64,000 nt of DNA from Kribbella sp. NBC_01245 (GCF_036226525.1 NZ_CP108487.1:5580001-5644000), one strand, 5' to 3'; shown: positions 16,945-25,896, counted from the stretch's first letter. Numbers and translations: made by a program. Notes: generated by a model from the sequence alone, not told the origin.

Positions 16945-18462
16945 GTGAATGAACCTCAGCCGGCCAGTAGGCACCAGACACTGGCAGCCCTCGGTGGTGT
17001 GCTCTCGGCTTTGGCCGGTCTGGCTGTCGGTTCCGTCGTCGCCGGAATTCTTGGCAGTCGGCAAACGCCGGTGGTGGCGGTTGGTTCCGCTTTCATCGAC
17101 CGGGTGCCCGCCTGGCTGAAGGATCTGGCCATCTCGTTGTTCGGCGTGCACGACAAAACGGCTCTGCGCGTTGGCATTCTGATCGTTCTCCTGGCCCTCG
17201 CGGCCGTTGCGGGCATCCTTGCCGTACGACGCTGGTGGGCCGGCGCTGCTTTGACGGCGGCGCTCGCGGGCGTTGGCATCGTGGCCGCGGCGACTCGTCC
17301 TGACTCCGGGCAGATCGACTTCGTGCCCTCGTTGGCCGGTGGCGTCGCATCTCTATTGCTTTTGAGATTGTTCGCGAATCGGCTCAGCACCTCTACAGGC
17401 ACGTCAGGCGCCGTAACCCGGAGGGGATTCCTGCAGCTCGCGGCCGGGGTCGGTATCGGCACGGTCGCCGTAGGAGCCGGTGGCCAGTTGGTCGGCGGCC
17501 GCCGGAGCGCGGTCAAGGACGCCCGCCTCGCACTCAACCTGCCGAAACCGCCGACGCTCGAACCGCCCGCCGGGGTCCAGGCCAAGGGCGCGACTCCTTG
17601 GGCTACTGCGAACGCTGACTTCTACAGGATCGACACGGCCCTATCGGTGCCACTGATCAAGCCGTCGGACTGGCGACTGCGCATCCACGGCATGGTCGAC
17701 AAAGAGCTCAACCTGACCTATGAGGACCTGCTCAAGCGCGACATCGTCCACAAGTGGGTGACGCTGACCTGTGTGAGCAACGAGGTCGGCGGCGACCTGA
17801 TCGGCAACGCGCTCTGGTCCGGCGTACTGCTCAAGGACCTGCTGGCCGAGGCCGTTCCATCCCCTGACGCCGACGCGATCCAGTCGAGGTCGCAGGACGG
17901 TTTCACCGCTGGTACGCCGCTCAGCACGCTCACGGATGACCGCGAATCGCTGCTGGCCTTCGCGATGAACGGCGAGCCGCTGCCGCTGGAACACGGATTC
18001 CCCGTGCGCATCGTCGTACCGGGTCTCTATGGGTACGTCTCGGCGACGAAGTGGCTGGTTGATATCGAGGTGACGCGGTTCGACCTGTTCGACGCGTACT
18101 GGACGCCGCGTGGTTGGTCCGAGCAGGGGCCGATCAAGTTGGCGTCGCGGATCGACGTACCGCGGTCGAAGGCGGAGGCCGGGCCGGTGACGGTGGCCGG
18201 GGTCGCGTGGGACCAGCACGTGGGCGTTTCCAAGGTCGAGGTGCGGGTAGATGGTGGCCCTTGGCAACAAGCCACGCTGGCGGCGGACGGGTCAATCGAT
18301 ACCTGGCGGCAGTGGCATTGGACCTGGGATGCGCCGCGCGGCAATCACGTGTTGCAGGTGCGGGCGTTCGATGCCAAGGGCAACGCGCAGATCGAGGCCG
18401 AGGCGCCGCCTGCGCCGGATGGCTCGACCGGCCTGCACAGCGTCGACGTACGCGTCAGTTAG
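16945..18462 (+). CDS. Membrane-anchored molybdopterin-dependent (sulfite oxidase-like) oxidoreductase
   Basis: A 505-residue protein with three or four N-terminal membrane helices, then a twin-arginine-like segment TRRGFLQLAAGVGIGTVAV at about residue 158 that may place the following domain outside. The sulfite-oxidase-type molybdopterin domain follows; C276 in LTCVSNEVGGDL is the expected molybdenum ligand. The C-terminus (about 400-505) is a Mo-co dimerisation domain (VTVAGVAWDQHVGVSKVEVRVDGGPW). The substrate is unknown; proteins of this layout are common in actinomycetes. The stop overlaps the convergent TetR stop by four bases. Confidence 0.9.
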   Translation: MNEPQPASRHQTLAALGGVLSALAGLAVGSVVAGILGSRQTPVVAVGSAFIDRVPAWLKDLAISLFGVHDKTALRVGILIVLLALAAVAGILAVRRWWAGAALTAALAGVGIVAAATRPDSGQIDFVPSLAGGVASLLLLRLFANRLSTSTGTSGAVTRRGFLQLAAGVGIGTVAVGAGGQLVGGRRSAVKDARLALNLPKPPTLEPPAGVQAKGATPWATANADFYRIDTALSVPLIKPSDWRLRIHGMVDKELNLTYEDLLKRDIVHKWVTLTCVSNEVGGDLIGNALWSGVLLKDLLAEAVPSPDADAIQSRSQDGFTAGTPLSTLTDDRESLLAFAMNGEPLPLEHGFPVRIVVPGLYGYVSATKWLVDIEVTRFDLFDAYWTPRGWSEQGPIKLASRIDVPRSKAEAGPVTVAGVAWDQHVGVSKVEVRVDGGPWQQATLAADGSIDTWRQWHWTWDAPRGNHVLQVRAFDAKGNAQIEAEAPPAPDGSTGLHSVDVRVS

Positions 18463-19061
18463 TTAAGGGTTGCGTTCAGGACGAGCGGCAGGAACGTACG
18501 CTCGAGAGAGCCTGGTGGTACGTCCTTGGGCTCGAGCAGACTCTGCGCGCGAGCCCCTTCGTGCAAGGCGATCACGAGCCGAACGAACTGGTCCGGCCGG
18601 ACCGACATCTTCAAGTCGTTGCCTTCGACAAGCGTCTCCACCAACTCGGTCAGACTGTTGCGGAAGGCGGCGCGCTGCTCGATCCAGGCCTTCGCGGCGG
18701 CCGGGTCGCGTAACGCATGCAGGGTGAACTCGGTCGAGATCAGGTGCCACTGGCGCTGATCCGGACCAGCCTCCTCGAGCACGTTCAGCACCGCGTCCAG
18801 CATCGAATCCGGCTGATCGGCCAGCTCCGGCAACAGCGCGGCGATCTGCTCGAGCAGGCGATCTGTGGTGCTCTGGAACAGTGCCAGCGCGAGCTCATCC
18901 TTGGACGCGAAGTTCGAGTAGAAGGCCCCGCGGGTGAACCCGGCCCGCTCGCAGATGTCCTCCACCGAGGCGCCGTGGAACCCGCGCTCGGCGAACACCT
19001 CCTGCGCGCCGGTCAGAAGGCGGGCCCGGGTGGTGGAGCGACGGCGCTTGGGCGTTTCCAT
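18459..19061 (-). CDS. TetR family transcriptional regulator
   Basis: A 200-residue TetR protein with the DNA-binding domain at residues about 10-60 (AERGFHGASVEDICERAGFTRGAFYSNF). It is divergent from the ATPase-like/YhgE operon with two palindromes in the 72-base gap, so it very likely controls that operon and itself. Its end overlaps the molybdopterin gene end by four bases. Confidence 0.93.
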   Translation of the reverse strand: METPKRRRSTTRARLLTGAQEVFAERGFHGASVEDICERAGFTRGAFYSNFASKDELALALFQSTTDRLLEQIAALLPELADQPDSMLDAVLNVLEEAGPDQRQWHLISTEFTLHALRDPAAAKAWIEQRAAFRNSLTELVETLVEGNDLKMSVRPDQFVRLVIALHEGARAQSLLEPKDVPPGSLERTFLPLVLNATLN

Positions 19062-19070
19062 GCCCTTAGG

Positions 19071-19102
19071 ATACAGTTCTGTATTGAATACACAAACGTA
19101 TT
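19071..19102. promoter_or_regulatory. Twin TetR operators between the tetR and pip operons
   Basis: A perfect 6-2-6 palindrome ATACAG TT CTGTAT (19071-19084) is followed by AATAC ACAAAC GTATT (19087-19102, 5-6-5). Both lie in the divergent gap of an AT-rich promoter. Confidence 0.75.
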
Positions 19103-19133
19103 GAGTTCATATCCGTATCGGATGGGGTTATAG

Positions 19134-20027
19134 ATGCAGCTCAGCGCGCACGCGATCAGCGTCAAGGGCCCGCATGCCCCGATGCTGGCGCCGACGTCCG
19201 TCTCCGTGGCCGATCACCAGTTGGTGCTGCTGGCGGGTGATCCGGGTGCGAGTCATACGGCGGCGTCGCTCGGGTTGTCGGGTCGGCTGCGCGTCGACGG
19301 TGGCGGCGTACAGCTGGACGGCATAGCCGATATGGCCGCGCTGCGTCGGCGGGTCGCGGTGGTCGATACGCCCGGAATCACTGAGCCGGATGACGCGCTG
19401 CCGGTGCGTACGGTGATCGGCGAGGAGCTGGCCATCGCGGGGCGGAAGGCCGGGCGTCGCGCGGTGCGGGAGTGGCTCGAGGCGAACGATGCGACGGATT
19501 TTGGCGAGATGCGGTTCGAGCATTTGCCGGTGGATGTGCGAACGCGGTTGCTGGCTGAGTTGACGGTCGCGCGGAACGACGTACAGGTGGTGATTTTGAC
19601 GCTGCCGGATCGGTTGGGTGGGGATCCGCATCACTGGTATGAGGTGGGGCGAGACTTGGCGGCGCGCGGGTATGGCGTGGTGATCACGTGCTCGGAGTCG
19701 TCCGTACGGATTCTGGATGTGCCGGCGGCGCGGTTGGGTTCGCTGGATCCGCCTCCGCCTGCGCAGGTCGCACCCGCTGCGGCCGTGGAGCCCGTCGCTC
19801 CGATTGAGGAGACGCCGGACGAGGCGGACCCGGTCGAGGAATCTGAAGCCGAGATCGAAGCTGAGGTCGATGCCGAGGTCGAAGATGCCTCGGCGTCCGC
19901 GTCCGCCTCCGCGGTGACCATCGAGCAAACGGCGCCGGTTGAGACCGTCGAAGAGTCCGACACGACGCCCGCAGAGGATGACGACAAAGTGAAGACCGGC
20001 ACGTCCGGCGAGAAGGAGCAGGTATGA
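19134..20027 (+). CDS. Degenerate ABC-type ATPase-like protein paired with YhgE/Pip
   Basis: A 297-residue protein. Residues 1-200 have the order of an ABC ATPase, but Walker A reads GDPGASHTA, without the invariant lysine, and no LSGGQ is visible; the Walker B-like segment is VQVVILTLPDRL. A long acidic low-complexity tail (residues about 205-297, rich in Glu, Ala and Val) follows. Nucleotide hydrolysis is doubtful. The stop overlaps the YhgE/Pip start by ATGA, so it is probably a regulatory or assembly partner of that membrane protein. Confidence 0.65.
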   Translation: MQLSAHAISVKGPHAPMLAPTSVSVADHQLVLLAGDPGASHTAASLGLSGRLRVDGGGVQLDGIADMAALRRRVAVVDTPGITEPDDALPVRTVIGEELAIAGRKAGRRAVREWLEANDATDFGEMRFEHLPVDVRTRLLAELTVARNDVQVVILTLPDRLGGDPHHWYEVGRDLAARGYGVVITCSESSVRILDVPAARLGSLDPPPPAQVAPAAAVEPVAPIEETPDEADPVEESEAEIEAEVDAEVEDASASASASAVTIEQTAPVETVEESDTTPAEDDDKVKTGTSGEKEQV

Positions 20028-22087
20028 CCGCGATCCGGATGGCGCTGAGCGAGCTGCGGCGGCTCACCGCTGGGCGGTTGCCGAAACTGGCGGTGATCGC
20101 GTTGCTCTCCGTGCCGATGCTGTACGGCGGTCTGTACCTCTACGCCAACCACGACCCGTACGGCCGTCTGGACCAGGTCCCGACCGCGCTAGTCGTGGAG
20201 GACGAGGGCACGACGCTATCCACCGGCGAGAAGCTGACCGTCGGACCGCGAGTTAGTGACGAGCTACTCGCGTCGCGCAGTTTCGGCTGGCACAAGGTCG
20301 ATCGCGCCGAGGCGGCCGCTGGTGTTGCCGACGGCAAATATGCGTTCGCCCTGATCCTGCCGAAGACGTTCTCGGCAGATCTCGCTTCGAGCGCGGAATT
20401 CCAGCCGCGGCGCGCGACGATCGAGCTGGCCACGAACGACGCGAACAACTATCTGGCCCACACGATCGCGAACCAGGTCGTTGCCGAGGTCACCAAATCG
20501 GTCGCGGCCGAGGTCAGTTCGACCGCGGCCAGCAAGCTGCTCGCCGGGTTCAGCACGATCCACGGCCAGGTCACGCAGGCCGCCAGCGGCGCCGCCCAAG
20601 TCAAGACCGGTCTGACTCAGGCCGCCACGGGTGCCACGCAACTCCAGTCCGGAGCCGGCCAGCTCAAGACCGCCCAGGAACAACTGGCCGCGGGCGCAGC
20701 AAAACTCGACACCGGCGCTACTCAGGCCGCGAAGGGCGCGGGCGATCTCGCGATCGGCGCGGGCCAACTCAGCTCCGGCCTGAACACGCTCAAGGCGAAG
20801 ACCGCTCCGCTGCCGACGCAGACCCGCAAACTCGCCAACGGCGCGGACCAAGTTGCCGACGGCAACGAACGGATCGCCACCGTGGGCAAGGAAGTTGCGA
20901 CCGCCTCGTCCACGTTGCTGCGGGACCTCTCGACCCTCGACGCCAACCTGGCGGCCCGGCTCCGCGCCCGTGGTTTCACCGACCAGCAGGTCAAGATGGT
21001 GCTGATCGAAACCTCGAAACTGCGCGCCCCGGTCATCTCCGCCAATACGAAGATCCAGTCGACCTCGCAGCAGCTCAGCCAGCTCGCCGTCGGCTCACGC
21101 CAGGTCTCCAACGGCGCCGCCACCCTGGCGAACGGCATGCCCGCCCTCACCCAGGGCATCGGCTCGGCCGCCACCGGCGCCACCAAACTCAACACCGGGG
21201 CCAAGCAACTGCAGACCGGCCTCGGAACGCTCCAGTCCGGCGCCTCCCAACTCTCTGCGGGCGAGCAGAAGGCCGTCACCGGTCAGACTCAGCTCGCGAG
21301 CGGCGCCACCTCGCTGAACAGCGGTATCGCCAAACTCGTCACCGGTGCCACCCAGCTCGAAACCGGCCTGGTCAACGGCGCCAAGCAAATCCCGGACCCG
21401 TCGCCCGAGGCGCGGAAAGCCATCGCGGAGACTCTCGGCGCACCGGTCGCTCTGCAGAACACGTCCGACGCGACGGCTGACAGCTATGGCGCCGGCCTCG
21501 CGCCGTTCTTCCTCTGCCTGGCCTGCTGGATCGGGGCGTACGTCCTTTTCCTGCTGGTCCGTCCGCTCTCCCCACGCGCCCTCGCAGCCAGCCAGTCGTC
21601 GTTCCGCGTCGCCCTTGGTGGTTGGTTGCCCCCGGCAATCTTCGGCGCGCTGCAGGCCGCCTTGGTCTTCACGGCGGTCAGTATCGGCCTCGGCATCAAC
21701 GCGGTCCATCCATGGCTGACCGTGGCGTTCCTGATTCTGACGTCGGTGGTGTTCGTGGCAATCCTGCACGCGTTGTCGGCGTGGTTCGGCGCGGTCGGCA
21801 AGTTCCTTGGGCTGGTGTTGATGGTGGTCCAGTTGGTCAGCGCCGGCGGGACGTTCCCCTGGCAGACGATCCCGGCGCCGCTCTACTTCTTCCACCACGC
21901 CCTCCCGATGAGCTACGCCATCGACGGCGTACGCCACCTCATGTACGGCGGCCCCGGCCCATCCCTCGGCCTAGACCTAACCGTCCTAGCCGCCTGGGGC
22001 CTGGCCGCCCTCTTCGCCTCCACCCTCGCCGCCCGCCACCAACGAGTCTGGCCCGCCAAAAAACTCCAACCCGAACTAGCCCTCTAA
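20024..22087 (+). CDS. YhgE/Pip domain membrane protein
   Basis: A 687-residue protein with one N-terminal membrane helix (residues about 20-42), a long extracytoplasmic region with repeated TGATQLxxGAxQL-like coiled-coil motifs (residues about 185-470), and five or six C-terminal helices of the ABC-2 type. This is the Pip (phage infection protein) / YhgE layout, linked to phage adsorption in lactococci and to type VII toxin or drug export in other Gram-positives. The tail motif MSYAIDGVRHLMYG is typical. It forms an operon with the degenerate ATPase under the divergent TetR. Confidence 0.92.
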   Translation: MTAIRMALSELRRLTAGRLPKLAVIALLSVPMLYGGLYLYANHDPYGRLDQVPTALVVEDEGTTLSTGEKLTVGPRVSDELLASRSFGWHKVDRAEAAAGVADGKYAFALILPKTFSADLASSAEFQPRRATIELATNDANNYLAHTIANQVVAEVTKSVAAEVSSTAASKLLAGFSTIHGQVTQAASGAAQVKTGLTQAATGATQLQSGAGQLKTAQEQLAAGAAKLDTGATQAAKGAGDLAIGAGQLSSGLNTLKAKTAPLPTQTRKLANGADQVADGNERIATVGKEVATASSTLLRDLSTLDANLAARLRARGFTDQQVKMVLIETSKLRAPVISANTKIQSTSQQLSQLAVGSRQVSNGAATLANGMPALTQGIGSAATGATKLNTGAKQLQTGLGTLQSGASQLSAGEQKAVTGQTQLASGATSLNSGIAKLVTGATQLETGLVNGAKQIPDPSPEARKAIAETLGAPVALQNTSDATADSYGAGLAPFFLCLACWIGAYVLFLLVRPLSPRALAASQSSFRVALGGWLPPAIFGALQAALVFTAVSIGLGINAVHPWLTVAFLILTSVVFVAILHALSAWFGAVGKFLGLVLMVVQLVSAGGTFPWQTIPAPLYFFHHALPMSYAIDGVRHLMYGGPGPSLGLDLTVLAAWGLAALFASTLAARHQRVWPAKKLQPELAL

Positions 22088-22128
22088 CCCGCACACCCCA
22101 CCGCACACCGCGCCGGCGTGTCGGTATC

Positions 22129-22462
22129 CCGTTCATCGGGCCCTTGTGACGCGGCGTGTCGCGCATCATCGGACCCTTGTGACCAAAGGCGACCGCCTGC
22201 CGCACCTTGCATTCATTCGTCGGAATCCACCCTCAGCCGCCGCCTGCTCGTGCGGTCCGCTGAAGTTGAGAGGGCGGATTCCGACGAATGAATGCAAGGG
22301 GAAGGTGCAGGCGATCATCGCACCGACGAGGCCCTGCAGTTGGTCAGAAGAGTCCGACGAACCGCGACACACCGCGTCACAAGCGTCCGATGACACGCCG
22401 GGGCTTGGTCACAAGGGACCGATGATGCGCGACACGCCGCGTCACAAGGGTCCGATGAACGG
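22129..22462. repeat. Nested inverted-repeat element R2
   Basis: Outer arms of 58 bases at 22129-22186 and 22405-22462 match at 56 positions. The core hairpin arms are 22205-22234 and 22270-22299 (30 bases, one mismatch) with a 35-base loop, sharing CATTCATTCGTCGGAATCC with R1 and R3. Two inverted 33-bp units flank the left and four direct units the right, as in R1. It lies between convergent stop codons; no gene is in the 391-base gap. Confidence 0.92.
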
Positions 22463-22478
22463 AAATTGGCGTGTCCGG

Positions 22479-23813
22479 CTAGTGGGGGGTTAGGAGGGTG
22501 AGGGTGGTGGTTAGGAGGTGGGTGGTGGTTGGTGGGTCGAAGAAGCTGATTAGGGCTTCGTAGGTGCCGGCGGTGTGGGCGGCCGGGTCTACCAGGTAGC
22601 CGAAGTAGCCGTCGGTGTAGCCGACTACGCGGGTGATGGGGTACGGGCTTTCGGCTTGGAGGTGTAGGCCGTGGGTGGCGAATGGTTCTACTGGGAGGTG
22701 GATCCAGGCGATGTTGCCGAGGGTTACGACGCTTACGGGGAGGTCGTAGGCCTCGGGTAGGCCCGCATTGCGCATGGCGGATTGGCCGCGGGCGCCGTCG
22801 AGGCGGGTTTGGGCGATTCGGGCGGCGGGCGCTTCGGCACCGGCGGCGCAGTGGTGCGACACGGCTTGGCCGGCGGCTTCGATCGTGGCGGCGATTTCCT
22901 CGGTGGGCGGGAGGGCACGGACGGGGAGGCGGACCGTCGTACGGCGGATGCGCGGGGCTTCGGCCGGTACGGCGAGGCCGTCTTCGGCGAGGGACGCGAT
23001 GATCGGGGCGGCGAGTAGGCCACCGAGGCGGCGGACCTCGGCGGCGTCGCGGCCTTGACGGGTGAAGCGCGGGCTGACGTCACCCGCCGCGCCCTGCAAA
23101 TACCCGACCACCGGACCCTCGCCCGAAGGACTCACCACCGGGCCCTCCCCGGAGAAACCCGACACCGATGGCCCGGTCGGTGGCGGGGTGAGGGTTTTGA
23201 GGGCGGTGCGGGTGGTGGCGGGGAAGTCGGGGGAGTAGAGGAGGTTTTCGGGGCCGTAGGTGGTGGGGTGGCAGGCGTAGTCGAGGAGTACGGCGGCCAG
23301 GGTTCCGTCGTACCGGCGTAGGGCGAGGGCGCCGGCGGTGTTGTCGTGCGGGCCGTTCGCGCGGTAGCGGTTGGTGCCGACGCCGGCGATATCGGCCGAG
23401 TGCCAGGACGCGGTCACCGGGCGGCGCGGGAGGGAGGCGGACTCGACGGCCGCGATCAAGGGCTTGTACAACGACGGTTCGCGATCGGCCGGGATGACCG
23501 GGTGGATCGCGCCCGACCAGCCGGACGGGCCGGAGTGGGTGTGCGAGGCGCAGACCAGTACCCGGTCGGCCGGGATGCCGGTCGCGACGGATGCCGCGGC
23601 CGCGAGCTCGGCGGTGAGCGCCGTACCGGCGGCGATGGCGTCGAGGCTGAGCCAAAGTACGCCGGGGTCGTCCTCGGTGCTCAGCCAGATCATCGTGACG
23701 CAGAGCGGATCGGCCGTGCCGACGGCAGGCGAAGTGCGCGCGGCATAGCCGTCCAAGCGGTGACCCGGCGGCGGCGTCACGTCCAGAGAAGTTGCTCCGA
23801 GCAACAAGGTCAC
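22479..23813 (-). CDS. Neutral/alkaline ceramidase-like hydrolase
   Basis: A 444-residue protein of the neutral ceramidase N-terminal domain family. DVTPPPGHRLDGYA opens the domain, ASHTHSGPSG carries zinc-ligand histidines, DYACHPTTYGPENLLYSPDFP supplies another, and YLQGAAGDVSPRF follows. Neutral ceramidases split ceramide to sphingosine and fatty acid, but many short bacterial members sit in sugar loci with unproven substrates. No signal peptide is visible. Between ALKTLTPPP and YLQGA is a repeated insertion (GEGPVV twice). It overlaps the kinase stop by ATGA. Confidence 0.8.
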   Translation of the reverse strand: MTLLLGATSLDVTPPPGHRLDGYAARTSPAVGTADPLCVTMIWLSTEDDPGVLWLSLDAIAAGTALTAELAAAASVATGIPADRVLVCASHTHSGPSGWSGAIHPVIPADREPSLYKPLIAAVESASLPRRPVTASWHSADIAGVGTNRYRANGPHDNTAGALALRRYDGTLAAVLLDYACHPTTYGPENLLYSPDFPATTRTALKTLTPPPTGPSVSGFSGEGPVVSPSGEGPVVGYLQGAAGDVSPRFTRQGRDAAEVRRLGGLLAAPIIASLAEDGLAVPAEAPRIRRTTVRLPVRALPPTEEIAATIEAAGQAVSHHCAAGAEAPAARIAQTRLDGARGQSAMRNAGLPEAYDLPVSVVTLGNIAWIHLPVEPFATHGLHLQAESPYPITRVVGYTDGYFGYLVDPAAHTAGTYEALISFFDPPTTTHLLTTTLTLLTPH

Positions 23814-24832
23814 TTGCGCACTCCTCGTTGCGGGCGATACACGGTGACCAGCCCGGCGTACGGGCCGAGTGGTTCGGTCGCCAGCCGGGTCGCGCCGTCC
23901 AGTGGCGTTCCGGCGGCCGGGCGCAGTTCCGCCCGAGCAGGCAGGCGTTGCCGTAGTGGCTCGAGCAGCTGCTCACCAGCCTGGAAAACTCCACCCACAC
24001 AGGCGACTGGGACTGTTCCGGAACCGCTCAGTGAATTGATGCCTGCAGCAAGCGTTTCCGCGAGATCCGATGCGGCTTGCAGAACGATGCCCTGGGCAAC
24101 GGCATCACCATCGGCAGCGACCTGCAGTACGACGGGAGCGAACCGCGCCACGTCGTCCACGACCGTCGGCGACGGGTAGTACGTGAGGGGTTCGACGGCC
24201 AGACCCGCGAGCTTGGTTTCGGGTCCACGTCCATCACGAGCACGCTGTACGGCGGTGAGCCCGGCGCGGCCGATCGCGAAAGCGCTACCGGCATCACCGA
24301 ACAGGTAGCCGTGCCCGTCGACGCGATGCCAAGAACCGTCGCGATCCACCGCCAGGCAGACCGAACCGGTGCCTGCGGCAATCACCACGCCGTACCCGTC
24401 GGGCAACGCGCCCGCATGAGCCGTCACCATGTCGACGCACATCCGCACCTCGGCGGCGTTCAGGAGTTCGGCCACGTCGGCGGCGAGGGCGCGCACGTCG
24501 GCCGGGTCGGCCGGATAGCTGGTCAGACCGAGGCAAACAACGTCCACCGGCAAACCGGCAACACCCGGCCCGACGAGATCCGAACCAACGCGGCCCGACC
24601 CGGCGACGTCCGACCCGTCGAGGCCCGAATCGGCAACGCCCAAACCAACGACGTCAGGGCCGATGACGCCTGCCTCGATGGCGGCGCGTCGTACGGCGTG
24701 AAAGGTGGCGGCGACGCTTTCGCGGCTGTGGACGTGGCCCGGGCCCGTTCCGGTGCGGCCGTCGGGGAGCACTCGCAGGCGCAGACCGGACTGGCCGCCG
24801 TCGATCGCGATCGCCCGAACAGGGGTGGTCAT
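23810..24832 (-). CDS. BadF/BadG-type ATPase, likely N-acetylhexosamine kinase
   Basis: About 340 residues of the actin-like kinase fold. IAIDGGQSGLRLR is the phosphate-1 loop, VIAAGTGSVCLAVD the phosphate-2 region and VACVGGVFQAGE the adenosine motif, fitting GlcNAc kinase-like BadF/BadG/BcrA/BcrD proteins. A repeat-rich stretch (about 24550-24665, Gly/Val/Asp-rich) interrupts the N-terminal domain. ATG 24832 overlaps the stop of a 21-codon leader ORF; a GTG at 24889 gives a longer form behind the same GAGGAGG. It is coupled to the ceramidase-like gene by ATGA. Confidence 0.83.
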   Translation of the reverse strand: MTTPVRAIAIDGGQSGLRLRVLPDGRTGTGPGHVHSRESVAATFHAVRRAAIEAGVIGPDVVGLGVADSGLDGSDVAGSGRVGSDLVGPGVAGLPVDVVCLGLTSYPADPADVRALAADVAELLNAAEVRMCVDMVTAHAGALPDGYGVVIAAGTGSVCLAVDRDGSWHRVDGHGYLFGDAGSAFAIGRAGLTAVQRARDGRGPETKLAGLAVEPLTYYPSPTVVDDVARFAPVVLQVAADGDAVAQGIVLQAASDLAETLAAGINSLSGSGTVPVACVGGVFQAGEQLLEPLRQRLPARAELRPAAGTPLDGATRLATEPLGPYAGLVTVYRPQRGVRK

Positions 24833-24894
24833 GCCGCCGAAGTCTTCCATCGCGACGAGAGCCCGGGGCTGCCCGGAAGTTCGGTGCACGTCAT
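24829..24894 (-). CDS. Possible 21-residue leader peptide of the kinase gene
   Basis: ATG at 24894 lies four bases after a consensus GAGGAGG (24905-24899). The frame encodes 21 residues and its TGA overlaps the kinase ATG (ATGA), a translational coupling geometry. It may be a real leader or a by-product of a kinase start at GTG 24889, which uses the same ribosome binding site. Confidence 0.35.
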   Translation of the reverse strand: MTCTELPGSPGLSSRWKTSAA

Positions 24895-25061
24895 ACGGCC
24901 TCCTCAGACAAGATCCGGTCTGTACCAGTTTCCCCGATGGCCCAACTGTCGTCCTTCAGGCCCGTCAGTTCAAGCAAACCGCATAGACCACCCGCCGGAT
25001 TCACCCTGCCAAATGGCAGGGTGGGCGCGTTGGGGACGTCCGAGGGGAATGAGGGAGCGGG

Positions 25062-25886
25062 ATGAAGTTCGGGCTGAAGGTGAATCCGGGTAACTGGCAG
25101 CAGGCCTCGGAGTGGGCCGCGCTGGCGGAGGAGGCCGGGTTCGACGGCCTGTGGACCGGCGACAACATGCGCAATCCACGCGATCCGGCCATACCAGTGC
25201 TCGACGGCCCGACCCTGATGGCGGCCTGGGCGGCGACCACCAGCCGAATCCGGATCGGCCTGCTGATCGCGAACGTGGTCTTCCGCCGACCGACCGTCCT
25301 CGCGAAGCAGGCCATCTCGATCGATCACGTCTCGGGTGGGCGGTTCGACCTGGGCATCGGCTCGGGGGTGTGGCCGACCGATCACGGGATGGCCGGGGTG
25401 CCGATGTGGGAGCCGAAGGAACGCGCGGCCCGGCTGGCCGAGTTCGTCCAGATCACCGATCGGCTGTTGTCGGGTGATACCAGCGACCACGACGGCGAGT
25501 ACTACGCCTACGAACAAGCCTCGATGACGCCCGGTCCCGTGCAGAAGCGCATCCCGCTGATCGTCGCGGCCAACGCACCCCGCGCGCTCGACGTCGTCGC
25601 GGCTCATGCGGACGGCTGGACGACCTTCCCGGGAGCCGCGCCGGAGGACGAGTTCCGCGCCGCCTCGGTCAAACGCCTCGAACGCCTCAACCGCAGCGGC
25701 AGACCCCTTCGGCGCATCCTGCTCGCGTATGGCGCCATCACGCCCTGGGCCAGCGTCGACGCCTTCCGCGAAATGGTCGAGACGTACGCCGCGATCGGCT
25801 TCGACGAAATCGTCTGCTACACGCCCAAGCCGGAAGAACGCGTCGTCTTCGACCAAGTCCTCCCCACCTTGCCCGACTACCGCTGA
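25062..25886 (+). CDS. LLM class F420-dependent oxidoreductase
   Basis: A 274-residue luciferase-like TIM-barrel enzyme. MKFGLKVNPGNW begins the barrel; AISIDHVSGGRFDLGIGSG is the typical F420/flavin-binding segment, and IPLIVAANAPRALDVVAAHADGW lies towards the end. Such enzymes use F420 (or FMN) for oxidoreduction of diverse small molecules. The start at 25062 follows GGGAGCGGG. It is divergent from the kinase gene and followed by the short repeat R4. Confidence 0.9.
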   Translation: MKFGLKVNPGNWQQASEWAALAEEAGFDGLWTGDNMRNPRDPAIPVLDGPTLMAAWAATTSRIRIGLLIANVVFRRPTVLAKQAISIDHVSGGRFDLGIGSGVWPTDHGMAGVPMWEPKERAARLAEFVQITDRLLSGDTSDHDGEYYAYEQASMTPGPVQKRIPLIVAANAPRALDVVAAHADGWTTFPGAAPEDEFRAASVKRLERLNRSGRPLRRILLAYGAITPWASVDAFREMVETYAAIGFDEIVCYTPKPEERVVFDQVLPTLPDYR

Positions 25887-25896
25887 TCCAAAACGA

